Source: Scatosoma sp045577595
GTDB taxonomy: Bacteria; Bacillota; Clostridia; Christensenellales; Borkfalkiaceae
Direction of reading: 5' to 3'
DNA length: 14,228 nt
Assembly (NCBI GenBank): GCA_045577595.1
Contig: JAZNIR010000017.1
Coordinates: 1-14,228, forward strand
The translations under genes were made by a program, and so were the position numbers. The first letter of the stretch is position 1. Every line of letters starts with the position of its first letter. Positions 7,187 to 14,228 of the stretch are shown here, one piece after another. Under the pieces are notes generated by a model. That model was not told the origin of the DNA. It worked only from the letters and a program-made list of their open reading frames with translations, and made no database searches.

Positions 7187-7315
7187 CTAAAATTTCAATC
7201 TTCCGCTGAAGAAATCGCCTTGTTCCAGAAATTCCGTTCCGCCTGATAAAGTTACGACGTCTTCATCAACTTCAAAGATTTGGATGATAGGTTTTATCCA
7301 TTTTCGTTTCTTCAT
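7187..7315 (-). CDS. Small peptide with KP leader-like start, 42 residues
   Basis: A 42-codon gene with AGGAGG 5 nt before ATG 7315-7313; another ATG 5 nt upstream is too close to the site. The start MKKRKWIKPIIQIFEVDED resembles the basic, Lys-Pro, I-x-I-x-E opening of many short clostridial peptides, some of which are precursors of modified peptides (lasso-peptide leaders share KPxLExLDV). A Gly-Gly (SGGTEF, 24-29) could be a leader cleavage site, giving a tail TEFLEQGDFFSGRLKF. There is no signal peptide and no maturase, protease or exporter in the window, so a precursor role is only a possibility. Stop codon TAG overlaps the ribosome binding site of the lipoprotein gene. Confidence 0.7.
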   Translation of the reverse strand: MKKRKWIKPIIQIFEVDEDVVTLSGGTEFLEQGDFFSGRLKF

Positions 7316-7436
7316 ACATACCTCCTTTTCTATTTTTTTTATTTTTTTTCGTACACATTTTCCTCGTCCTTCTCCTCCTTTTCATTTTTTATCGCTACGC
7401 CCTTGCCGTTTGGCGCGGGCAATATCGCTTTTTTAT
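7316..7436 (-). other. A/G-rich intercistronic leader before the small peptide genes
   Basis: The 121-nt gap after the hexosaminidase gene is almost pure A and G over its second half on the minus strand, with several GGAGG-like runs. The first half can form a weak 5-bp stem (TTGCC/GGCAA). No convincing promoter or terminator is visible. A basic open frame inside it (starting near 7383) looks like low-complexity chance coding. It may serve as an unstructured translation-enhancing or processing region. Confidence 0.4.
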
Positions 7437-9425
7437 TTATCGGGTATTTACCGTCGATATCGTACGATACCAGCCTTGATTGATAAGCGCGCGTTTGCTT
7501 TCAAAATTGCCTTCGCTATCGTGCGGGTTGTAATACAAAATTTCTTCCTTTAATTCTTCGATTTCGGAAATTTTGCCTTTCACGTAGTTTTCCACCCGCT
7601 TTGCCGCGTGCAATAATCTCGTTTGTAATCCGCCAAGTCGCGCGTCTTGCAATTCAAAACCCACCATCTTTCTTTCCTTTTCCCAAAGGGTTACGACGAT
7701 TTCGTAAAATTCTTGCACCGCTTTCGCCGTTTTGCGTAACGTGCGCGCGTGCGCGAGCAACGCTTTCTTATCTCCGTTTTTATACGCGTTACGGAGTTTT
7801 ACGCCGATATCCGCTTTTAAATACAAAACTTTCGAAAGTTTGGCTACTAAATCGAATAAATAGGCGTAATGACGTTTGCGCTTTGCCAATTCCGATAATT
7901 TTGTATAAGCCGTTTGGTATTTTTCTTTATCTTTCTCGCTTACGTACGAATCGAACCTGCCAAGCAGTACGTCTTGATATAAGAAATATTTCGACGGGTT
8001 GCCCGTAGACGGATATCTATCCCCGAAAAGGTTGTTGGGCGCTTCCATTAAACGCCATTCGTCCAACGTGTATCCGCTTAAAATTTGCACTACGCGCGAT
8101 ACGCTTTCTTTATCCACCTTATTAAGGGTGGCGTTGTGAAGACCTTTAATATCCCGAATCGAACCGTTTTCGTCGATAATCCGTTTGTATTCTTCCAAAG
8201 AAACGGCTTCTTGCCCGCTTTCTGCCAATTCCTTGTAATTGGATTCCGCAAGCAAGGCGTATACGGAAAATGCTTGGTTGAACGAACATTCCGAACCGTC
8301 GTCCCCCCACGCCGCTACCATAAATCTACCGATTTTGTGCCGTTTACACACTTCTAACGCCGAAAGCATTGAGATTTCCGACCAGCCGATAAGCGGGGCA
8401 AAACCGTTCCACGTCCACACCGCGCCTAAATATTGCAATCTATCCGTCGTCGTTAGTTGTTTATGTTGTTTAACGACTTGTTCGTAGAAAAATTCGGCGG
8501 GACGATAGTAATCCCAATAAATCAAATCGACGTCTTGAGGAATTTTGCTTATCGTTTCTTCGCTAAATACCCCGTCGGGCGCGTACGGTTTGCCAAATTC
8601 CAACGTGAAAAACATATCCGAATAAATCGCCGGTTTAAAGGCGTATTTTTTGCATATCTCTTTCACCCGCGACAAATGTCCTAACATAATGTCTACGCGG
8701 TTTTCAAAGCCGTGTTTTTTCAAATACGCTCCCAAACCGATTTCGTGCGCTTCGTCGAAACAAATGTTGATATGCTCCGTCGTGAAACATTCGCGACAGG
8801 TTTTTATAATGTTTTCAATCAACTGATAGGTTTCTTCTTCTTTGCAAAGAAGTACGGCGGGCGCTTCCTTTACTTTGTTGTAGACGGGATGTTGCAACAC
8901 CAATTCGAAATGCCCCAGCGTTTGCACGCTCGGTATGATTTCCATGTCGTATTGCGCCGCAAACGCCACCAATTCTTTTAACTCGACTTTGGTGTATCTA
9001 CCGCGCAAATATCCGTAATACGGTTCTTCGGAAATTTCCATACAATCGTCCAAAGAAAGCTCCATAAAGTTGTAGCCCATACACGCCAACTGCACGACGA
9101 ACCGTTTCATTTCTTCGATTTTCGGCACGCCACCCGCACTAATAGCGGGCATTATGCCAAACTGGGAAATTACGCGCTTTCTCGTGATTTGCGTGATTTT
9201 GTCCGCGTTCGCGCAAAGATATACGTACCCTGCGTAGAAATCGTATATGCGTTTATACGAGATTGTATATCCGCCGTCGTTCGCCGTTATCGTATATCCG
9301 TCTTCTTCCGATTTTTCCGCGTTTACGGGCGCGGAAAAATCGGTGTAAAGCTCCGTATAATTCGCCGTTATCGCAAACGTATTTTTTAACCGTTCATCCG
9401 TCGTTTTTACGTTCGAAAATAACAT
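7437..9425 (-). CDS. GH20-type exo-beta-N-acetylhexosaminidase, cytoplasmic (GcnA/GH20C-like)
   Basis: 662 residues, close to the ~630 of streptococcal GcnA/GH20C enzymes, which remove terminal beta-linked GlcNAc or GalNAc. An N-terminal beta domain (1-85) precedes a TIM barrel (about 88-400) and a helical C-terminal region. The GH20 acid/base pair is D224-E225 in NICFDEAHEIGLG, which closely matches the GcnA-type motif as I recall it. Substrate-pocket residues fit: IPSVQTLGHFE (164-174), IYWDYY (302-307), AVWTWNGFAP (335-344) and AAWGDDGSE (371-379). There is no signal peptide or lipobox, so it should act inside the cell on imported oligosaccharides. Start 9425 follows GGAG by 8 nt and lies 19 nt after the stop of the DUF4838 gene. 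Third gene of the operon. Confidence 0.88.
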   Translation of the reverse strand: MLFSNVKTTDERLKNTFAITANYTELYTDFSAPVNAEKSEEDGYTITANDGGYTISYKRIYDFYAGYVYLCANADKITQITRKRVISQFGIMPAISAGGVPKIEEMKRFVVQLACMGYNFMELSLDDCMEISEEPYYGYLRGRYTKVELKELVAFAAQYDMEIIPSVQTLGHFELVLQHPVYNKVKEAPAVLLCKEEETYQLIENIIKTCRECFTTEHINICFDEAHEIGLGAYLKKHGFENRVDIMLGHLSRVKEICKKYAFKPAIYSDMFFTLEFGKPYAPDGVFSEETISKIPQDVDLIYWDYYRPAEFFYEQVVKQHKQLTTTDRLQYLGAVWTWNGFAPLIGWSEISMLSALEVCKRHKIGRFMVAAWGDDGSECSFNQAFSVYALLAESNYKELAESGQEAVSLEEYKRIIDENGSIRDIKGLHNATLNKVDKESVSRVVQILSGYTLDEWRLMEAPNNLFGDRYPSTGNPSKYFLYQDVLLGRFDSYVSEKDKEKYQTAYTKLSELAKRKRHYAYLFDLVAKLSKVLYLKADIGVKLRNAYKNGDKKALLAHARTLRKTAKAVQEFYEIVVTLWEKERKMVGFELQDARLGGLQTRLLHAAKRVENYVKGKISEIEELKEEILYYNPHDSEGNFESKRALINQGWYRTISTVNTR

Positions 9426-9428
9426 TCT

Positions 9429-9440
9429 GCGTTCTCCTTA
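9429..9440 (-). promoter_or_regulatory. Ribosome binding site TAAGGAGAACGC, copy before GH20 gene
   Basis: The same 12 nt occur at 11429-11440 before the DUF4838 gene. The GGAG core lies 8 nt from the ATG here and 6 nt from it there. Confidence 0.7.
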
Positions 9441-9444
9441 AAAA

Positions 9445-11427
9445 TTAAAGGTATTCACCTTTCCATTCCGCCGCAACCTTTGCGGGCGCGTATTTAAAGT
9501 CAATCGTTCCCTGCGGTTCTTCTTTCATCGTAACGAATCCACATATCGTCGCGTCCGTAGCAAACGAATCTATCATCTTTTCAATCGTTAATTTGTCGTA
9601 CTCGTCCCCGTATAAATCAATGAGTAGGTATCGCAAACCTATCGTTTCGGAAAGCACGCGGTTGTAGATTTTTTCACGACGCGCTTCGTCTTGGATTTGA
9701 TTCGCTTTTTCTAATCCTTTATCCAACAGTTTCAACCAATTCAAAAGCAACTTTTTAGAGAATAAATCCTTTTCTTTCGTAAATTCAATCGGACGGAAAT
9801 GTACGTTCTCTTCTTCGCCGAAGTTCAAGCAGTGGTGCATATATTGCCAATAGAACTCTTCTACGATATCCGACGCTTCTTGGTAGTATTTATCCATAAA
9901 GTCGCCCACCAATTCGTATTCGTCCAATTCGGTATTCCATAAAAGTTTCGATTGCACGTACGTTTTTAATTCGTGGAACGGTACGGTACTTTGATTCGTG
10001 CCGTTGTAGAAAACGTCTATTACGCCCGTTTCTTTTAAATATACCAAATTGGATTTGATTGCGTATAAGTCGTTCGTATATAAATGGTTGTCGTGCACAA
10101 ACAACGAATACGTCCAAACGAATATGTTCTTCGAAATTTTGCTCCAACCTTTTAAATGCGACGGGATACGCCCGTTTATCGAACAATTCGGGTCGTTATA
10201 TGCGTGCGAGTAACATTCGTTTAACGGCGCGAAACGCACGCCTACGTTATCGTCCGCATACACCGCCGGCGTTCCGTCCGTTTTTAAAGGCGCTTCCAAC
10301 GTCATATGGTACGCAAACATAACAATCATTACTTCGTCCGCGCGCTCGGGATGTTCTTCTTGCAACCAGCTTTTAATTTCCCGCGCCACTTTATTCATTG
10401 CGACGACAAGCATTCCACCAGGAGAACCGCTTGCGCCACCGTATTGCGCTTGGTATTCCTTACATTTCGTACAACTACACCACGTGGCGTAGTCTTCTTG
10501 CCCGATATTAAACCATTTTGCATCCGGTTCTTTTTCGATAAATTCCTTCAAGTTTTCGATAAACGTCGTAAACATACCTTCTTTATTGTCAATCAGCGAC
10601 GAATAGCAAAGTTGTTGGTCGTCTTCCCCGTGATGCACACCGCCATACCAATCGGGATGCGCTTGCAAATATTTCGCGGGTGGCAATACGTGGAACGAAC
10701 CGTGTCCGCGAAAAAGATTCGACCAAGGTGCTTCACCTATGAAGTTTTCGGTGTCTAAAAGCGCCTTGAAGTTTTGGCGAAGACGTGTTTTTAATTCATC
10801 TTGCCCTGCTAAACGTTTGGTGGATACGTCTTCCGCCGCACGCCCTATAAAATCGGGATAATCCACGATTTCCATTTCTTGCCAATAAATCGTCGGGGAT
10901 TTTCTTACGTACGTTTCGTCGAGAGCGTACGTTTCCCAATCGAATAATTGGTGCATAAATTCGTACGTCGCGTAAATATTCGAACGCTCGTTTACGCCTT
11001 TCAAAATCGCCGTGTTGCCGTACGTTTTAATCATAAACGCTTCGTTCGATTTCGCCGAAAGGTGGTCTACTTTCATTCCACTGCTTCTATATAAGCGCGT
11101 ATCGCCGATAGAAACGTATTTCGCGTCTTCGTCAAACGTTACGTAATAATCGGAAACAACGTCCAGCGACGCGCCCGACGCTTCTTTAACGAACGTCTTC
11201 AATTCTTGCGCCGCAAACAAATCCGAACGGGTTGCGCGGTTGGGAACGACGATTTGATACTCGCTTTCGCCGTTATCCACCAACTTTTCATTCGTCAAGC
11301 TCGTTTCCACTTTTCTGTCCAAAGAAACGCTTTCTTCTTTCCCGCAAGCAAATATAGGCAAAACGGAAGTTGCAAGCAGTACGAGCGCCATCGTTTTTAC
11401 GATTGCTTTTTTTAATTTTTTCATCAT
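9445..11427 (-). CDS. DUF4838 lipoprotein, probable GH163-like glycosidase
   Basis: 660 residues. Residues 1-27 form a lipoprotein signal and IFACG places the lipidated cysteine at C28, so it is displayed outside the membrane. Residues about 50-175 match the small N-terminal domain common to GH20/GH67-type enzymes (APN-like strands, ATYEFMHQLFDWETYA at 153-168). The catalytic-type region shows HPDWYGG (257-263), NIGQEDYATWCSCTKC (307-322) and RFAPLNECYSH (398-408), typical of DUF4838 (PF16126). From memory, DUF4838 was assigned to CAZy family GH163, endo-beta-N-acetylglucosaminidases on complex N-glycans; E311 and E404 are candidate catalytic acids, but I cannot confirm the match. The ribosome binding site TAAGGAG overlaps the stop of the upstream gene; ATGs at 11427 and 11424 are both usable. 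Confidence 0.85.
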   Translation of the reverse strand: MMKKLKKAIVKTMALVLLATSVLPIFACGKEESVSLDRKVETSLTNEKLVDNGESEYQIVVPNRATRSDLFAAQELKTFVKEASGASLDVVSDYYVTFDEDAKYVSIGDTRLYRSSGMKVDHLSAKSNEAFMIKTYGNTAILKGVNERSNIYATYEFMHQLFDWETYALDETYVRKSPTIYWQEMEIVDYPDFIGRAAEDVSTKRLAGQDELKTRLRQNFKALLDTENFIGEAPWSNLFRGHGSFHVLPPAKYLQAHPDWYGGVHHGEDDQQLCYSSLIDNKEGMFTTFIENLKEFIEKEPDAKWFNIGQEDYATWCSCTKCKEYQAQYGGASGSPGGMLVVAMNKVAREIKSWLQEEHPERADEVMIVMFAYHMTLEAPLKTDGTPAVYADDNVGVRFAPLNECYSHAYNDPNCSINGRIPSHLKGWSKISKNIFVWTYSLFVHDNHLYTNDLYAIKSNLVYLKETGVIDVFYNGTNQSTVPFHELKTYVQSKLLWNTELDEYELVGDFMDKYYQEASDIVEEFYWQYMHHCLNFGEEENVHFRPIEFTKEKDLFSKKLLLNWLKLLDKGLEKANQIQDEARREKIYNRVLSETIGLRYLLIDLYGDEYDKLTIEKMIDSFATDATICGFVTMKEEPQGTIDFKYAPAKVAAEWKGEYL

Positions 11428-11428
11428 A

Positions 11429-11440
11429 GCGTTCTCCTTA
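11429..11440 (-). promoter_or_regulatory. Ribosome binding site TAAGGAGAACGC, copy before DUF4838 gene
   Basis: Identical to 9429-9440. Here the TAA of the motif is also the stop codon of the upstream surface-protein gene, so terminating ribosomes can restart directly at the next ATG. Confidence 0.7.
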
Positions 11441-14227
11441 CTTCACCGTAAACGGAATCATAAACATCGTAATATTAGAATGCGCGTCTTGCACCATTAC
11501 GGTAAGCATATATTTCCCACGCTCTGAAAGTACGTGTGTATCCGTTTGTTCAAGATGCACAACCGAACCTTTCGGGGAAACCAAAAGCAACATAATATCA
11601 CACTCTTGGTTTGTATTTTCCACCACGTTTACGGTAGGCACTTTAAATCTCGTACCAAGTGCGTACGTGTCGGAAATCGGTTCTTCCAACGAAACAATCG
11701 GCGCAATTTCGTCGTACACCATTACGCTAACGTTTTGGATAGGCTTGTTGTTGCTGTCGTCACTCGTCATAAACGATACCCTGTATTTACCCGTTTGAAA
11801 CGCGGTAAACGTAAAGCCGTCTTCCGTGAGTTCGTAATTTTCGCACAATTTTTGTTTGTCGGGCGTCGTTACGGTAAGATAAACTTTCGTACTGCCGTTC
11901 ACCACGTCGAAACCACGCGCGAACGGCACGTACACTTCTTCGCCCAATTCCGCTTCCCTTTGCACGAAACCTTCCCGTATTATTTGTGGAGGAATACCGT
12001 CGAACGATACGTCGAATACGAATTGTTTGGATATTCTACTAACCAATACGCCTACTTTTTCGTCCGTTTCCAATTCGCCTACTTCTTCGATACGTATGCT
12101 AACGTACACGTTACCGCTCGGGAATCCGTCAAACGTTTTACCGTTTGCATATTGGGGGATTTTCCCGATACTCGTGCCAAGCTTATCTTTTACGTACCCG
12201 TCGGATACGTATAATTCAAAACCGGTGTCTGTCGCTTCGTCGCGGAAACAACCGTTTACTTCGTACGTCTTTGTTCCACCCATCGTAAACAAACTCTTCG
12301 TCGTGGATTTGGGATTTTTCATAAACGACATATCTACGTACAAAGACGCGTCCCACGAATCGGTTAAACGTACCGTTAATTTTTCAAAATTGTTATATTC
12401 TGCGGGTACGTCGAAGGAAATTTCCACCGCGCTTTCGGGCATAGGTAACAAATATTCTACGTATGCGTTTTCTTTCGTCGTTAAGAACAATGCGTTAAAG
12501 CCGTCTTGATAGTTATCCACCACACTTTCGATATCGCTTTGGTAGAAGTACTTATCCATATCCATATACGTCAAGCCGTCTTCTTTTTTCGTTGTCACGT
12601 CGACGATGGTAAATTCCTTTTCTTCTATCGTCGTGTACGCATACAAAATGGATTTTGCTTTCCATTCAATCTTGACTTTTTCGCCAAATTTTTCTTTATC
12701 CGCTTTAAAGAAGAAACCTTCTCCTTGATGCGTTTCCACTACGTTGCCGTCTTCGTCTTTTAACGTTACCGTTTTCACGGCGTCCGCTTTATTGCCGTAC
12801 GAAAAATAATCGTACGCTTCAAAGCCCGTCGACGACATATAATAGGAAGCGCCGTTGACAAGCGTCGTAGGCAAAGCTTGTATATTTACGATAGGTTCGT
12901 GTTGCATTTCCACCTTAATCCAATATACAAACGTCTTTTTCGTTCCTAAAAAGTCGGTAATTCTTACGTTATATCTATACTCTCCCGCCGTTTCGGGCGT
13001 AAAGCCGTCGTCCACGTCTTTTACCGTTCCGTCGGGATAACGGAGCGTCGTTTCTACGTCTAAGTTTCCGCTACCGCCACTTGGAACGCCTTTGGGTAAA
13101 GTAACTTTTTTACCTACTTTCCCTTCCGTCGGCATTCCTTCCACTTCGTAGGAAATCGCAGGCAAATTGGCTTGAATGGAAACGTCCAAACGCACGGGTT
13201 TCGCTTCCAACCCCACGCTGTCTTTCCCTTCGTAATAGATAGAATATACGCCTACTTTCTTGGGATAGAAATATCCGTCGATAATTTCTACTTCTTCACC
13301 GCCATATAAAATATACGGATTAAACGGTATGTCTCCGTCGAAATTATCCACTAAATCACCGTGAAATACGGGGTATTTTTCGTGCACGACGCCAACGGGC
13401 AACGTATCGTAGCCAAACGTATCCACGTAAATTTCGGGTTGTACGCTATCTTGCATCGTTTCACCGCTAAAATCGTTATCCATTACGTTAAACAACATCA
13501 GTGCCCCTTGATTTGCCGACACCCCGCTAACCGTAACCGATAAGCGCACCTTATTCGATTGGAAACCCGTCCATTCCGCCGTCGCGTAGCTCGCTTTTAA
13601 ATCGGCAATCACTACTTTCTTGGCGTGGCGACCTTCGCTTGCATAAGCAATTTGATTTTCGTAATCGAAATAAATCTTCAAAGGCTTATGCGCGCGTCCG
13701 TCTCTTTGTTCTATTTCGCCGTTATCTAGTAAATAATTTACCTTTTTGCCCGTTCCCTCAAAAGACATATAAACGTGGCAACCGTTAGGATTGTCGTTGT
13801 AATAAGCTATGTTTGATTTCGTTTCAAGCCCAACCAAATCTTGATTTTGTCCGCCTACTTTCGCAAAGCAAGAATCGCCTTCCGTCTGTCTATTTACATT
13901 ATAATAAGAACTATAATTAAAACGGTAAGTTAACGTAATATCGGGATTTTCCACGTCTGTAAGCACGACGTTGATATAATTATAATCCCGAGCACCCGCC
14001 GTCGTCGTTAAAGGCATCAATTCTAATAAAACTCTGTCTTTCGTTAAGGCGCGGGCGTCGATTTCTTTGCCGTAGTACACCGTACCGCCAGTTTTTCCAA
14101 ATTCATACTTGACGCCGGAATAACCTTGTTCGTAATAGGGTTTGCCTTCTTCGTACGCAGGCACGGGCACACCGAAAGAAATCGTCGCTTCGCCGTCGTT
14201 CGTGTAAAAATATTCGTTACCCACTAT
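11438..14227 (-). CDS. Large Ig-like/lectin-like extracellular protein, N-terminus outside the window
   Basis: At least 929 residues; the frame is open to the right edge and the first visible start-like codon (GTG at 14224) has no room for a ribosome binding site, so the start and signal peptide are probably off-window. Numbering from that GTG, residues 40-275 look like a jelly-roll, concanavalin-type sugar-binding module. Ig-like modules follow (about 281-352, 353-441, 442-543), then a second jelly-roll-like module (550-741) and two Ig-like modules (742-838, 839-928). The arrangement therefore appears to be a repeated lectin-plus-Ig unit. No catalytic motif is recognised and there is no C-terminal anchor. 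Followed after 10 nt by the DUF4838 gene with stop codon and binding site overlapping, so they are translationally linked. Probably a glycan-binding partner of the lipoprotein; not recognised beyond domain type. Confidence 0.75.
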   Translation of the reverse strand: MVGNEYFYTNDGEATISFGVPVPAYEEGKPYYEQGYSGVKYEFGKTGGTVYYGKEIDARALTKDRVLLELMPLTTTAGARDYNYINVVLTDVENPDITLTYRFNYSSYYNVNRQTEGDSCFAKVGGQNQDLVGLETKSNIAYYNDNPNGCHVYMSFEGTGKKVNYLLDNGEIEQRDGRAHKPLKIYFDYENQIAYASEGRHAKKVVIADLKASYATAEWTGFQSNKVRLSVTVSGVSANQGALMLFNVMDNDFSGETMQDSVQPEIYVDTFGYDTLPVGVVHEKYPVFHGDLVDNFDGDIPFNPYILYGGEEVEIIDGYFYPKKVGVYSIYYEGKDSVGLEAKPVRLDVSIQANLPAISYEVEGMPTEGKVGKKVTLPKGVPSGGSGNLDVETTLRYPDGTVKDVDDGFTPETAGEYRYNVRITDFLGTKKTFVYWIKVEMQHEPIVNIQALPTTLVNGASYYMSSTGFEAYDYFSYGNKADAVKTVTLKDEDGNVVETHQGEGFFFKADKEKFGEKVKIEWKAKSILYAYTTIEEKEFTIVDVTTKKEDGLTYMDMDKYFYQSDIESVVDNYQDGFNALFLTTKENAYVEYLLPMPESAVEISFDVPAEYNNFEKLTVRLTDSWDASLYVDMSFMKNPKSTTKSLFTMGGTKTYEVNGCFRDEATDTGFELYVSDGYVKDKLGTSIGKIPQYANGKTFDGFPSGNVYVSIRIEEVGELETDEKVGVLVSRISKQFVFDVSFDGIPPQIIREGFVQREAELGEEVYVPFARGFDVVNGSTKVYLTVTTPDKQKLCENYELTEDGFTFTAFQTGKYRVSFMTSDDSNNKPIQNVSVMVYDEIAPIVSLEEPISDTYALGTRFKVPTVNVVENTNQECDIMLLLVSPKGSVVHLEQTDTHVLSERGKYMLTVMVQDAHSNITMFMIPFTVK

Positions 14228-14228
14228 A

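Noticed and set aside
7260..7383. Basic minus-strand frame beginning MKRRRRTRKM in the A/G-rich leader
   Set aside because: It arises from A/G low complexity, has a poor start context and overlaps the better supported 42-residue gene.

Overview
The window looks like chromosome from an uncultured, low-to-mid GC Firmicutes, probably a gut clostridium. The evidence is consistent: strong AGGAGG-type ribosome binding sites, a TGnTATAAT promoter, lipobox and signal-peptide proteins, InlB-type and Ig-like surface modules, and a host-glycan style enzyme set. This placement is inference; no rRNA, tRNA or marker gene is present. Every gene I can support lies on the minus strand, so transcription runs from high to low coordinates.

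Right part, 14227 to 2948: a probable operon of seven genes. In transcription order these are (1) a large Ig-like/lectin-like secreted protein, cut by the right edge; (2) a DUF4838 lipoprotein; (3) a GH20-type beta-N-acetylhexosaminidase with no signal peptide; (4) a 42-residue peptide; (5) a 55-residue lipoprotein; (6) a 1017-residue secreted protein with MucBP-like, InlB-type and beta-helix modules; and (7) a dihydrodipicolinate synthase / N-acetylneuraminate lyase family enzyme. A strong Rho-independent terminator follows (2848-2887). Gaps are 10, 19, 121, 9, 22 and 116 nt. Genes 4 and 5 are under 60 codons and easily overlooked, yet each has a near-perfect Shine-Dalgarno sequence.

Working model (inference): surface proteins and the DUF4838 lipoprotein bind or cut a glycan outside the cell. 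After uptake by a transporter not seen here, the cytoplasmic GH20 enzyme and the lyase process amino sugars, perhaps N-acetylhexosamine and sialic acid. The most curious signal is that three consecutive genes (4, 5 and 6) encode otherwise unlike secreted or small proteins that all end in Asp-Phe-Phe followed by a short tail of 6 to 10 residues.

Left part, 2847 to 1: a non-coding stretch (2455-2847) holds a 15-bp inverted repeat and a pair of near-identical 23-bp repeats that flank a probable promoter. It drives a complete AAA ATPase of the AAA_14/DUF4143 type (1159-2454). Beyond it, with its own promoter, is the N-terminal third of a large SNF2-type helicase that runs off the left edge (1-994). 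These two genes look unrelated to the glycan operon.
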